The notes below the pieces were generated by a model. It did not search any database, was not told where the DNA came from, and was given only the letters and a program-made list of their open reading frames with translations. A stretch of 64,000 nt of DNA from Duganella zoogloeoides. GTDB taxonomy: Bacteria > Pseudomonadota > Gammaproteobacteria > Burkholderiales > Burkholderiaceae_D. The DNA lies in the NCBI RefSeq assembly GCF_034479515.1, contig NZ_CP140152.1:3658001-3722000 (forward strand). Reading direction: 5' to 3'. Both the position numbers and the translations under genes were made by a program. Positions 48,381 to 57,457 of this stretch are shown piece by piece (within the stretch, counting starts at the first letter, position 1; every line of letters begins with the position of its first letter).

Positions 48381-49195
48381 GCCGCGCTCCTGGGCAATGC
48401 CAGCAGCGCATCGTCGACGATGGCCACCGCCCGGGTCCAGCCGGCCGAACCGCGCCGCACCTTGTGCGGGAAGCAGCTCACGTAAAAGCCGTGGGCCGGC
48501 AAGGCTTCCAGGTTGTGCAGCTTTTCCAGGTGACAGTAGCCGATGTCGCGGCCGGCCTTGTGGCCTTCCCAGATCAGCGCCTTGTTGCCCGTCTCCGCGA
48601 TTTTTTGCGCCGTGTACGAAAACGGCGCGTCCCAGCTCCAGGCGTCGGTGCCGGTCAGGCGCACGCCGCGCTCGAGCAGGTACATGGTGGCCTCGTAGCC
48701 CATGCCGCAGCCGGCCGCGATGTAGTCGTTGTTGCCGTAGCGGCTGCCGGCGCGGGTGTTGACCATCACGATATCGAGTGGCTGCAGATCGTGGCCGATG
48801 CGTGCCAGCTCCGCTGCCACGTCGGCGGCCGTGGCCACGTAGCCGTCCGGGAAGTGGCGAAAATCGAGTTTCACGCCGGGCTGAAAACACCATTCCAGCG
48901 GCACCTCGTCAATCGTGATCGACGCCTTTTTTTCGCCCGTCCTGGCATCCATGGTCGAGTGGAAGTGATACGGCGCGTCGAGGTGGGTGCCGCAGTGCGT
49001 GGTCATGGTGACCCACTCCACCGCTGCCGCTTCGCCGTCCGGGTAATCCTCGGCAGTGGTGCCGGGGATCATGGCGATGAATTCGTGCAGCGTGTCGGCG
49101 TGTTTCTGGTACGTGATCTTCGGCGCCAGCGGCGGCGGGTCGGACAGCACCTCGTTTTCCAGGAAGATCGACAGGTCGATGAATTGGCGGCCCAT
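48377..49195 (-). CDS. Cyclase-family metal-dependent hydrolase
   Basis: 272 residues with the family's zinc motif HCGTHLDAPYHFH and the later pattern DIVMVNTRAG. Relatives include kynurenine formamidase and isatin hydrolase, which open amide, lactone or lactam bonds. It lies one base from the VOC gene and overlaps the FAH gene. In this operon it may open a lactone or enol product made after ring cleavage. Confidence 0.88.
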   Translation of the reverse strand: MGRQFIDLSIFLENEVLSDPPPLAPKITYQKHADTLHEFIAMIPGTTAEDYPDGEAAAVEWVTMTTHCGTHLDAPYHFHSTMDARTGEKKASITIDEVPLEWCFQPGVKLDFRHFPDGYVATAADVAAELARIGHDLQPLDIVMVNTRAGSRYGNNDYIAAGCGMGYEATMYLLERGVRLTGTDAWSWDAPFSYTAQKIAETGNKALIWEGHKAGRDIGYCHLEKLHNLEALPAHGFYVSCFPHKVRRGSAGWTRAVAIVDDALLALPRSAA

Positions 49196-49196
49196 G

Positions 49197-50150
49197 TCAC
49201 ACCCCCTTCACGACTGGTGGCCCGCCCTTGCCCGGCGGCGGTCCGCCCGGCGCCCACTTGTCGCGCGACTGGAACAGGAACAGCTGCGAGGCGTCCGCGC
49301 TCATCGGCGCCTGGCGCGCCACCCACTCGTCGTCGTGCAGGTCCATGTCGGCGTCGTATTCCACGTGGCAGCCCAGCGGGCTGTTGAAGTACCAGAACCA
49401 GTTCGATCCCATCTTGTGGCGGCCCGGCCCCCAGAACGACTGATAGCCCTTGTTGACGAAGCGCGTCCCTGCCAGCATCACCTCGGTGGGGCCGCCCATG
49501 TGGAAGGTGAAGTGCTCGCAGCCCTTCATGAACGGCGGGGTCTGGATCAGGAACAGCGTGTGGTGGTCGTCGGTGCCGGCCGGTTTCAAAAACGGCCCGG
49601 CGCCCAGCAGCCGGTCAGTGCAGCGAAAGCCGAGGCGACCGGTGTAGAACGCCTCCGCCTTGGCTGCGTCGGGCACGAAATAGACCACGTGCGACAGCGT
49701 GCGCGGTCGGGCTTCGGCCTGTTCGTTTACGGCCGGGATATTGAGCGGCCGGCGCACGCTGGCGCCCGGCGCGTTGACCGCTTCGGCACGCAAGTCGAGC
49801 GCACGGCGCGCGGTCAGCTGGAAGCCCAGCAAGAAGCCCATGTCGTCGAGCGCCTCGATGCTGCCGTCGGCCAGCTGTTTCACTTCGCGGTCGGTGCGCA
49901 GTTCGGCGGCAATGGCCGCCAAGGTAGCTTGGTCGGCCACGCCGTAAATGGTTTTGCGCAGCATGCTGCCGGTGCCCAGTGCCGGCGGCAGGTGCGTCGC
50001 ATCCGCTGCGGCGATGGTAATGGCCGTGCCGTCGAGCGCTTCGAAGCGGCCGGCGCCGATTGGTTCGAGGCCGTAATCGGCCAGATACTGGGTGCAGGCG
50101 GCGACATCATCGACGCCGAAAACCAGGCCTTCGAGTCCGGTAATGTTCAT
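49197..50150 (-). CDS. Two-domain VOC protein, extradiol dioxygenase-like
   Basis: 317 residues in two VOC modules (1 to ~125 and ~150-270), the layout of BphC-type extradiol dioxygenases. Candidate metal ligands are His in RTLSHVVYFV, His in DDHHTLFLIQ and Glu in GCHVEYDAD of the second module. It should split a catechol next to its hydroxyls with Fe(II) and O2. A plain glyoxalase-like isomerase remains possible. Confidence 0.8.
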   Translation of the reverse strand: MNITGLEGLVFGVDDVAACTQYLADYGLEPIGAGRFEALDGTAITIAAADATHLPPALGTGSMLRKTIYGVADQATLAAIAAELRTDREVKQLADGSIEALDDMGFLLGFQLTARRALDLRAEAVNAPGASVRRPLNIPAVNEQAEARPRTLSHVVYFVPDAAKAEAFYTGRLGFRCTDRLLGAGPFLKPAGTDDHHTLFLIQTPPFMKGCEHFTFHMGGPTEVMLAGTRFVNKGYQSFWGPGRHKMGSNWFWYFNSPLGCHVEYDADMDLHDDEWVARQAPMSADASQLFLFQSRDKWAPGGPPPGKGGPPVVKGV

Positions 50151-50165
50151 GGTGATTCCTTCAGG

Positions 50166-51326
50166 TTAAAGTACGGTGCGGCCGCGCAGGGTTTCGGCCA
50201 CCCAGTCGGCGATGTAGGCGCCGGCGTTGGCCGAGTTGTCAAAGCTCGAGTGCTGCACGCCGCCCTCGCGCGCGGTGAATACCTTGAGCTCGCGCCGGGG
50301 GCTGTTGACCAGCTGTTCGTACGTGCGCTCGGCCCAGGCCAGCGGGATCTGCGAGTCTTTCTCGCCGTGGGTGACCAGGAACGGCACGCGGATGCGATCG
50401 AGCACGCCATCGAGGTGGACGTTCTCGGCGATGCGCATGAAGTCGTCCATGTCTTTTGCCCCCCACACCCAGCGCACGTGCTCCCAGTAATGCGGCACCG
50501 GGAAGCTGCCCTCTTTCGCCAGGCGTTTCTTCTGTACGTCGCGCCAATCGTGGTTGGCGCCCCACACCACGCCGCAGGCGAAGCGCGGCTCGAAGGCGAC
50601 CGCGCGCGGGCAGTAATAGCCGCCCAGCGATACGCCCTCCATGCCGATGCGCCGCGGATCGACGTCGGCGCGGGTTTCCAGCCAATCGACCACCTTGCCG
50701 GCCCAGCGTTCGCTGTCGTACACCGCCGTCATGCCGTGCAGGCGCAGCGCCTCGCCGGTACCCGGCTGATCGACCACCAGGGACGACACGCCGCGCTGCG
50801 CCAGCCAGCGTGGCAGGCCGACGCGGTATTTCATCTCCTTGGTCGAATCGAGGCCGTTGACCTGCACCAGCAGCGGCGTCGGTCCCGTCACATGTTCGGC
50901 GCGCACGTACAGCGCCGACAGCACGCCGCCGTCGTAGGGAATCTCGACGCGCTGACAGTTTTCGCCGGCCAGCGCGATGCCCTTGGCGAACACGTCGAGG
51001 AAGCGCTGGTACAACGCCGCGCGGCCGGGCGCGCCGTGCGCCTGCAGGCGTTCCGCCGTGAGGTAGTAGATGGCGGCGCGCGAGCACTTGTCGCCGGCCG
51101 AGATCAGGCGGCCGCGCTGCTCGTCCTCCCCGGCCAGGTCGCACAGCTTGTCGGCCATGCGCGCCCAGCTTTCGCGGAAGGCGCGCGTACCCTCTGCATC
51201 GGGCTGACGCGCGGCGTCTTGCAGCGGCGCGCACATTTCCTCGATCTCGCCGATGCGCGCGCCCATTTCGATGGCCAGGTCGACCGACAGGTTCCAGACG
51301 TAATTGGTGGGGAAGTATTTGAACAT
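50166..51326 (-). CDS. Alpha/beta hydrolase, pseudooxynicotine C-C hydrolase-like
   Basis: 386 residues. A helical N-terminal part (MFKYFPTNYVWNLSVDLAIEMG, EIEEMCAPL) precedes an alpha/beta hydrolase with nucleophile elbow GVSLGGYY, acid region THGEKDSQIP and His in GGVQHSSFD. The N-terminal pattern recalls 2,6-dihydroxypseudooxynicotine hydrolase, which breaks a C-C bond between a hydroxylated ring and a ketone. It follows the TonB receptor by 8 bases. Cytoplasmic. Confidence 0.82.
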   Translation of the reverse strand: MFKYFPTNYVWNLSVDLAIEMGARIGEIEEMCAPLQDAARQPDAEGTRAFRESWARMADKLCDLAGEDEQRGRLISAGDKCSRAAIYYLTAERLQAHGAPGRAALYQRFLDVFAKGIALAGENCQRVEIPYDGGVLSALYVRAEHVTGPTPLLVQVNGLDSTKEMKYRVGLPRWLAQRGVSSLVVDQPGTGEALRLHGMTAVYDSERWAGKVVDWLETRADVDPRRIGMEGVSLGGYYCPRAVAFEPRFACGVVWGANHDWRDVQKKRLAKEGSFPVPHYWEHVRWVWGAKDMDDFMRIAENVHLDGVLDRIRVPFLVTHGEKDSQIPLAWAERTYEQLVNSPRRELKVFTAREGGVQHSSFDNSANAGAYIADWVAETLRGRTVL

Positions 51327-51334
51327 GGCAGTGA

Positions 51335-53557
51335 TTAAAAATTGTAGGCCGCGCGGATGCCGTAGGTGCGCGGATCGCTGATGAAGAAGGAGCCCGGCAC
51401 GCGGCTTTCGATCTTGACCATGTCTTCGATGTTCTTGACGAACAGCTGCACGTTCCAGTTGCCGGCCGCGCTTTCATAACCGATCGAGGCATCGGACTTG
51501 TGATAGCTGGGCTGGCGGTAGCGGATGTTTTCGGTCGGGTCGCTGATGTAGTACGACGTCGAATGGCGGGTGCCGATGGTGGCCGCGATCTCGCCGCCGC
51601 TCTCGAGCGAAAACTTGTGGGTGTAACCGAGACCGATGGTGGACGTCGGCGCACGGTCGAGCTTCTGGCCCGAAAAATCGATGGTCGGCGAGACGATGTA
51701 GCGTTTGAACTTGGCGTCGGTGGCAGCCCAGTTGGCGCGCAACATGCCGTCCTGGCCCACGCGCAGCTTGCCTTCGATTTCCACGCCGTTGACGGTGGAG
51801 TTGGCGGCATTGGTGGTGAACGAATGGCAGGTGGCCGGATCGTTGGTGCGGCAGGTGGTCACCGTCAGCTGCTGGTCCTTGTAATTGTAGTGGAACACAT
51901 TGGCCGACAATTGCATGTTGTTTTCGAAGAAGCGGCCTTTCAGGCCCGCTTCGTAGGAACGCAGGGTCTCGGGGCGGTACACGCCGGTGTCGGCTTCGGC
52001 GTTGAAGCCGCCGGCCTTGTAGCCGGTGGAGACGTTCGCGTACAACATCAGGTTGGCGCGCAGGTCGTGGTCCACGCCCACCTTGAAGCTGGTATTGCTG
52101 AAGCGGACATCTTCGGCGTAGGCCTTGCTGCTGGTGGTGGCCGGCGGCACGGCCGCTTCGCCGCTGAGCGGATCGTAGCCGGACTTGCGGTCCTTGGTGT
52201 GGCGCACGCCGACGGTCAGGCGGGTGTCCGGGCGCAGCGCATACGTGGCCTGGCCGAAGACGGCTTGCGACTTGTTGTTGAGCGTGGCCAGGAACGGCAG
52301 CACGATATTGAAGCTGCCGAACGGCGCGGTGACGTAGGTGGTGTAGGCAGCGCGGCGGAAGATGTCTTCGTCGAACTTGTAGGCGCCCACCACCCAGCGC
52401 AGCGGACCGTCGCCGGTGGAATTCAAACGCAGCTCGTGCGAGATGGCCTTGCTGTCGCCCACGTTCAGGGTGGTGAACGGGAAGCCGAAGTACACGCCGT
52501 TGTTCAACTGGTCGAGCTTGAGCTTCATCTGCGCCAGCTGGTAGGTCAATTCGGTGGCGCCCAGGCTGGTCTTGAATTCGCCGCGCAGCGAGTCGGCGCG
52601 GTTGTCGCGGTGCGAGCCGGCGTCCTGCTTGAACGGCCAGGCAGCCGTGCGCTGGGTATCGGTGCCACGGTCCACGTACACCGGGTTCTGGATATGGTTG
52701 CCCCGGCCCGGCGCCGTGAATGGCAGCGTGCCGACCAGGGTGCCGGTAAAGAAGTTCGTGATCGGCACCGGCGAGGCCGCGCCGCCGCCGATCTCGTTGC
52801 GCTCCGCCGTCAGCAGCAGGCTGGTAGTCGGCGTGAATTTGCCCAGCAGGTGCACGCGCGCCGACTTGTCGTCCTGGCTCTCGAGCGGGATCGTGTTTGG
52901 GCCTGGCAGCAGATAAGTGTCGTGCTTGTTGCCGTTGAGGGCGGCGCGCATGGCCCAGGTGTCGCCCAGCGGCACATTGAGCACGGCGTCGTAGCGGCGG
53001 GTGCCGTAGTTGCCCAGCTCCACGCCAACCTTGCCTTCGAGCTTGCGGGTCGGCTTGTTGGTGATCAGGTTGATCGCGCCGGCGGTGGCATTGCGGCCGT
53101 AGAGCGTGCCTTGCGGGCCGCGCAGCACTTCGATGCGATCGAGGTCGAAGAACGCGGCAGCCTGCGCTTCGTAGCGCGGCACGTAGGCGCCATCGACGTG
53201 GAAGGCAGCCGACGGATCGCCTTTCTCGGTCATATCGAGGCTGGTCACGCCACGGATCGACACTTGCAGCATCCCGCTTTCCTGGGCGATTTCCACGCCG
53301 GGCAGGCTCTCGGCCAGCGCGCGCGGATCGACTGTGCCGGCGTTCTTGAGGTCTTCGCCGGACAGCACCGACAGCGCCAGCGGCGTCTTGCTGGCCGGCT
53401 GGGCGATCTTTTGCGCGGTGATGATCACTTCGGCGATGCCGCCTTCCGGCTTCGGTCGCGCCTCGTCGGCCATGGCAGTGGTGGCAGTGGCAGCGGTGGA
53501 TATGACGCCAGCGGCAAGCAGCGCCTTGGCGATCGATGTCAGCTTGGGGTTGTGCAT
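51335..53557 (-). CDS. TonB-dependent receptor
   Basis: 740 residues from ATG 53557 (AGGAGA upstream), with signal peptide (KALLAAGVISTAATATTAMA), TonB-box-like EVIITAQK, plug (VSIRGVTSLD, FDLDRIEVLRGPQGTLYGRNATAGAINLIT) and a barrel ending in YGIRAAYNF. It heads an operon of aromatic-catabolism enzymes, so it probably imports a plant aromatic or glycoside rather than a siderophore. A LacI-type operator lies ~80 bases upstream. Confidence 0.9.
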   Translation of the reverse strand: MHNPKLTSIAKALLAAGVISTAATATTAMADEARPKPEGGIAEVIITAQKIAQPASKTPLALSVLSGEDLKNAGTVDPRALAESLPGVEIAQESGMLQVSIRGVTSLDMTEKGDPSAAFHVDGAYVPRYEAQAAAFFDLDRIEVLRGPQGTLYGRNATAGAINLITNKPTRKLEGKVGVELGNYGTRRYDAVLNVPLGDTWAMRAALNGNKHDTYLLPGPNTIPLESQDDKSARVHLLGKFTPTTSLLLTAERNEIGGGAASPVPITNFFTGTLVGTLPFTAPGRGNHIQNPVYVDRGTDTQRTAAWPFKQDAGSHRDNRADSLRGEFKTSLGATELTYQLAQMKLKLDQLNNGVYFGFPFTTLNVGDSKAISHELRLNSTGDGPLRWVVGAYKFDEDIFRRAAYTTYVTAPFGSFNIVLPFLATLNNKSQAVFGQATYALRPDTRLTVGVRHTKDRKSGYDPLSGEAAVPPATTSSKAYAEDVRFSNTSFKVGVDHDLRANLMLYANVSTGYKAGGFNAEADTGVYRPETLRSYEAGLKGRFFENNMQLSANVFHYNYKDQQLTVTTCRTNDPATCHSFTTNAANSTVNGVEIEGKLRVGQDGMLRANWAATDAKFKRYIVSPTIDFSGQKLDRAPTSTIGLGYTHKFSLESGGEIAATIGTRHSTSYYISDPTENIRYRQPSYHKSDASIGYESAAGNWNVQLFVKNIEDMVKIESRVPGSFFISDPRTYGIRAAYNF

Positions 53558-53638
53558 GAATGTCTCCTGTGGATGGCGCGGCACTTCTGGGGATGCCGCT
53601 TTGTTTTATTGGTGCCGTTTATGTGCGGGCAAAAAAAT

Positions 53639-53663
53639 GATATGCGCTTACCCGTGCTTTCCC
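53639..53663 (-). promoter_or_regulatory. LacI-type operator upstream of the TonB receptor
   Basis: Plus-strand reading: GATATGCGCTTACCCG followed by TGCTTTCCC. The core GCGCTTACCCG matches the site before the MFS gene (GCGCTTTCCCG at 58746-58756) and has the central CG of LacI-family operators. The adjacent LacI protein is the likely binder. Confidence 0.55.
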
Positions 53664-53724
53664 ATAGCCGATAGTTTGGATAGCATCCATTCACGAAGCG
53701 GATAGACGAACAAAAATCCACGCG

Positions 53725-53749
53725 AAAAAAAGCCCCGCGAGCGCGAGGC
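53725..53749 (-). terminator. Terminator after the C-glycoside operon
   Basis: Minus-strand stem GCCTCGCG / CGCGGGGC (8 bp with one G-U pair, 2-base loop) followed by seven T. It lies about 40 bases beyond the oxidoreductase stop and separates the two operons. Confidence 0.8.
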
Positions 53750-53786
53750 CGGCAGGGCGAAGATGGTGCGCCTTGGCAGGACGTCG

Positions 53787-54950
53787 CTAGGAGAGCATAG
53801 GCGTCCACGCACCACCGCAGCAAGACGATGCCTGTACGGTTTCGATAAACAGCACGCCGCGCAAGCCGTCGGCAATGGTCGGGAAATGCGCGGCGCCGGG
53901 ATCGCCGCCGCTTCTGCGCGCCAGCAGGTGGCTGGCGATTTCCGAATACAGCGCGGCAAAGGCGTCGATATACCCTTCCGGGTGGCCGGACGGGATGCGG
54001 CTCACGCGCGCACCCGCCGCGTTCATGGCGGTGCTGCCGCGCGTGATGATGCGCGTGGGTTCGCCCAACGGGGTCCAGCGCAATTCGTTCGGCTGCTGCT
54101 GCGCCCACTCGATACCGCCCGCGCTGCCGAACACGCGGATGCGCAACTCATTGGCATGGCCCGGCGCCACCTGGCTGGCCCACAGCATGCCGCGCGCGCC
54201 GCCCGCATACCGCAGCAGCACCTGCACGTTGTCGTCGATAATCCGCCCCGGCACGAAGGAAGTCAGTTCCGCCGCCAGCGCCTCGACCGGCGCGCCGACG
54301 ATGGTGTCCGCCAGTTGCCAGGCGTGGGAGCCGATGTCGCCGATCGCGCCGCCACCGGCCTTGGCCGGGTCGGTGCGCCACGCCGCCTGCTTTTGCCCGC
54401 TCTGTTCCAGCGGCGCGGCCAGCCAATCCTGCGCATACTCCACCTGCACCACGCGGATGGTACCGAGCTGCCCTTCGCGCACCATCTGCTGCGCGTGGCG
54501 CACCAGCGGATACGCCGAGTAGTTGTGGGTGACGGCGAAAATCAGGCCGCGCTCCTGCGCCAGTGCCGCCAGCATGCGGGCATCGGCACTGTTGGTGGTG
54601 ACCGGCTTGTCGCAGATGACGTGGATGCCCGCTTCCAGGAACACCTTGGCAACCGGCGCGTGCAGGTGGTTTGGGGTCACGATGCTCACCGCCTCGATGC
54701 CGTCCGGGCGCGCGCTCTCGGCGCGTGCCATCTGCTCGTAGTTGTCGTAGGTACGCGCCGGATCGAGCCCCAGCGCCAGGCCGGAACGGCGCGCCGCTGC
54801 GGCACTCGACGACAGCGCGCCGGCCACCAGTTCGTAGCGGTCGTCGAGCCGCGCCGCGTGGCGGTGCACGGCGCCGATAAAGGCGCCCTCGCCGCCGCCC
54901 ACCATGCCCAGCCGCACGCGGCCGGGAAAAATCGCTGCTTGTTCCATCAT
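53787..54950 (-). CDS. Gfo/Idh/MocA oxidoreductase (DgpA-like candidate)
   Basis: 387 residues. Rossmann motif GMVGGGEGAFIGAVHRHAAR, then VSIVTPNHLHAPVAKVFLEAG and CDKPVTTNSADA (the conserved lysine of the EKP motif). Family members oxidise a sugar hydroxyl with NAD(P). Next to both C-deglycosidase subunits, a role in making the 3-keto-glycoside is inferred. The second Met (54947) fits the GGAG site slightly better than the first. Confidence 0.85.
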   Translation of the reverse strand: MMEQAAIFPGRVRLGMVGGGEGAFIGAVHRHAARLDDRYELVAGALSSSAAAARRSGLALGLDPARTYDNYEQMARAESARPDGIEAVSIVTPNHLHAPVAKVFLEAGIHVICDKPVTTNSADARMLAALAQERGLIFAVTHNYSAYPLVRHAQQMVREGQLGTIRVVQVEYAQDWLAAPLEQSGQKQAAWRTDPAKAGGGAIGDIGSHAWQLADTIVGAPVEALAAELTSFVPGRIIDDNVQVLLRYAGGARGMLWASQVAPGHANELRIRVFGSAGGIEWAQQQPNELRWTPLGEPTRIITRGSTAMNAAGARVSRIPSGHPEGYIDAFAALYSEIASHLLARRSGGDPGAAHFPTIADGLRGVLFIETVQASSCCGGAWTPMLS

Positions 54951-54965
54951 GGCTCCCTGTATTCG

Positions 54966-56033
54966 CTACGCTGCCCGGGCGATGCCCAGCATGCGCAGGT
55001 TGCGGCCCGCATCGGTTGCGCTGCCGGCGAAATCGTCGAACGCCTTGTCGGTGACGCGGATGATGTGGTCGCGAATGAACGCCACGCCTTCGGCCGCGCC
55101 CTGCTCCGGATGCTTGAGGCAGCACTCCCATTCCAGCACCGCCCAGCCCTCGAAGCCGTACTGCGCAAACTTCGAAAAGATGGCCTTGAAGTCCACCTGG
55201 CCGTCACCGAGCGACCGGAACCGCCCGGCGCGGTCCACCCACGGCTGGTAGCCGGAGTACACGCCCTGTCGCGCATCGGGACGGAACTCGGCATCCTTGA
55301 CGTGCATGACCTTGATGCGATCATGGTAGCGGTCGATGAAACCCAGGTAGTCGAGCTGCTGCAACAGGAAGTGCGACGGATCGTAGGCGATCGCCAGGCG
55401 CGGGTGGTGGTTCACGCGCTCCAGCAGCATCTCGAAGGTGGCGCCGTCGAACAGGTCTTCGCCCGGATGCAGCTCGAAGGCCAGATCGACGCCGGCCTCG
55501 CCGTAGGCGTCGAGGATCGGCGTCCAGCGCCGCGCCAGCTCGTCGAAGGCCGACTCGATCAGCCCTGCCGGGCGCTGCGGCCATGGATAGACGAACGGCC
55601 ACGCCAGCGCACCGGAAAAGCTGATCGACGCCGTCAAACCGAGGTTGGCGGACGCCTTGGCCGCCAGCAGCATCTGCTGCACCGCCCACTGCTGGCGCGC
55701 CGCCGGATTGCCGCGCAGCGCGGCCGGGGCGAAGCCGTCGAACGCTTCGTCGTAGGCCGGATGCACGGCCACCAGCTGGCCCTGCAAGTGGGTGCTCAGT
55801 TCCGTGATGGCCACGCCGTTGGCGCGGGCGATGCCGGCCATCTCGTCGCAATAGGTCTTGCTTTGCGCCGCCAGCGCCAGGTCGAACAATCGGGCGTCGT
55901 TGGTGGGCACCTGCACGCCCTGGTAACCGAGGTCGCCGGCCCACCTGGTGATGGCATGCCAGCTGTTGAAAGGCGAGGCTTCGCCGGCAAACTGCGCCAG
56001 GAAAATCGCCGGTCCCTTGATGGTGGTGGCCAT
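54966..56033 (-). CDS. Sugar phosphate isomerase/epimerase-family TIM barrel
   Basis: 355 residues from ATG 56033. AP-endonuclease-2-like barrel with metal-site candidates in DLAFELHPGEDLFD, AIAYDPSHFLLQQ, KVMHVKDAEF and WAVLEWECCLKH. This group often works with Gfo/Idh oxidoreductases on keto-sugars. It probably isomerises or cleaves the oxidised sugar released in this pathway. It sits between the oxidoreductase and the beta-subunit gene in one operon. Confidence 0.85.
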   Translation of the reverse strand: MATTIKGPAIFLAQFAGEASPFNSWHAITRWAGDLGYQGVQVPTNDARLFDLALAAQSKTYCDEMAGIARANGVAITELSTHLQGQLVAVHPAYDEAFDGFAPAALRGNPAARQQWAVQQMLLAAKASANLGLTASISFSGALAWPFVYPWPQRPAGLIESAFDELARRWTPILDAYGEAGVDLAFELHPGEDLFDGATFEMLLERVNHHPRLAIAYDPSHFLLQQLDYLGFIDRYHDRIKVMHVKDAEFRPDARQGVYSGYQPWVDRAGRFRSLGDGQVDFKAIFSKFAQYGFEGWAVLEWECCLKHPEQGAAEGVAFIRDHIIRVTDKAFDDFAGSATDAGRNLRMLGIARAA

Positions 56034-56041
56034 GCTGTTCC

Positions 56042-56419
56042 TCACGCCGTGATGGTGGTGTCGATGGTGCAGGTGGTGACGGGGCTCCACGGCAGGTACG
56101 AAATGCGCAGCTGCACCGCCGCCGTTACCGTGTGCGCGCCGGCGGACAGGCCGCCCGGCTGCAGCACCGATACCTCGGCCACTTCGCCGAATTCCCAGCG
56201 CTCGTCGTAGGTGGCTTCCACTTCGTCGAGGGTGCGGGTTTTGCCGCGCACGGTGAAACGCACGTTCTCGCGCGGCACCTTCACGCCGTCCACGGTCAGC
56301 GCGATGTCTTCGACGGCGGAGAGGATCTGGCCGCGATAGTACGGCAGGCGCGCGCCCAGTTGCCAGCCGTCGGCCGTATTTTTGACGCTGCCCGGATAAA
56401 TGATGTGTTGATCGTACAT
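56042..56419 (-). CDS. C-glycoside deglycosidase beta subunit (DUF6379-like)
   Basis: 125 residues, all-beta: MYDQHIIYPGSVKNTADGWQ, RLPYYRGQILSAVEDIALTV, GKTRTLDEVEATYDERWEFG, AAVQLRISYLP. I recognise this as the small DUF6379/CGDB protein that pairs with a TIM-barrel subunit in bacterial C-glycoside deglycosidases. AGGAGA precedes ATG 56419. It lies 19 bases after the alpha-subunit gene. Recognition is from memory of the family, unsearched. Confidence 0.78.
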   Translation of the reverse strand: MYDQHIIYPGSVKNTADGWQLGARLPYYRGQILSAVEDIALTVDGVKVPRENVRFTVRGKTRTLDEVEATYDERWEFGEVAEVSVLQPGGLSAGAHTVTAAVQLRISYLPWSPVTTCTIDTTITA

Positions 56420-56438
56420 GGTCGGTCTCCTGTTTTGT

Positions 56439-57428
56439 TTAAGCTTCGCCCAGCAGGCGCTTGAACATTTCCTGCTGACGGCGTACCTGTTCGCGGCCAT
56501 CGACTTCGAAGGCATCCTCGATATGGCGCTGGCCTTCGTACTCGCTCGACAGGTGGCCGTCGTAGCCGCCTTCGATCAGCACCGCGATGATTTCGTCGTA
56601 CGGAATCGATGGTTCCTTGCCGCTGTCGTCGATCTCGTAGAACTTGGCGTGGATGTTGAAAATCCACGGCATGAACTCGAGCAGGCGGCGCGGATTGCTC
56701 CAGATATTGTGGCGCAGCGATTCGGCCATTTGCAGGTCCACCGGGTTGGCGCCCATCTTGCGCACGTCCATCAGCACGTAGTCTGGCAGCACCCGCGCCT
56801 GGTGTGCTTCGAGGATGTAGTCCACCACCTTGGGCGTGGCGCCCAGGCGCAGGAAGCGGTCGCGGAACACCGGCGGGTAATTCTTGATGTACATGCCCAT
56901 GTCGGGCACATAGCCCACGTGGTTGGAGCCGGTGGCGCGCGTCAGTTCGGTGTAGCGCAGGATCCACGGGTGGTCGAAGTGGAACGGCGAATGCACCTCG
57001 ATGCCCATGCGCACGTCGAGCTCCTCGGCCAGCGGCACGCAGGCCACCACCACCTCGGGCGGCGTGTTGACGATGACGCGCACGTTGCGGCAGCCGATGG
57101 CCTTGGCAAAGCGCAGGTCGCGCTGCAGCGACGCCACCATCTCCCCGTGATTGAGCTTGCGGTCTTTATAGAGCTTCACGTCCAGGAACATGTCGTGGCA
57201 CTGGGCGTAGGCGCCGTGGCGCTCGAGCGACGCGAACCAGCCGGCGATCTGCTCGGGCGGCACGTTGGGAAAACCGGTGAACGATTGTTCGCTCACGACT
57301 TCGATGCCGTTGGCGCCCAGGCTGGCGGCGTGGGCGATGCAGTCGTCGAGCGTCATCTTGCGCAGGAAGGTCTCGTACTGGTAGCTGTAGAGCGATACGC
57401 CGCGCTTGATGTTGTGTTGTGGTGTCAT
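56439..57428 (-). CDS. C-glycoside deglycosidase alpha subunit-like TIM barrel
   Basis: 329 residues from ATG 57428. Opens NIKRGVSLYSYQYETFLRKMTLDDC; metal ligands expected for this fold fit E144 (MGIEVHSPF), D176 (YVPDMGMY), H260 (FNIHAKFYE) and E296 (SSEYEG). With the beta subunit it should eliminate the aglycone from a 3-keto-C-glycoside in a Mn-dependent step. Alone it could be any sugar isomerase; the adjacent DUF6379 gene decides the call. Confidence 0.78.
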   Translation of the reverse strand: MTPQHNIKRGVSLYSYQYETFLRKMTLDDCIAHAASLGANGIEVVSEQSFTGFPNVPPEQIAGWFASLERHGAYAQCHDMFLDVKLYKDRKLNHGEMVASLQRDLRFAKAIGCRNVRVIVNTPPEVVVACVPLAEELDVRMGIEVHSPFHFDHPWILRYTELTRATGSNHVGYVPDMGMYIKNYPPVFRDRFLRLGATPKVVDYILEAHQARVLPDYVLMDVRKMGANPVDLQMAESLRHNIWSNPRRLLEFMPWIFNIHAKFYEIDDSGKEPSIPYDEIIAVLIEGGYDGHLSSEYEGQRHIEDAFEVDGREQVRRQQEMFKRLLGEA

Positions 57429-57457
57429 GGTGAACCTCGAAGTCTGAAAAGTGAAGG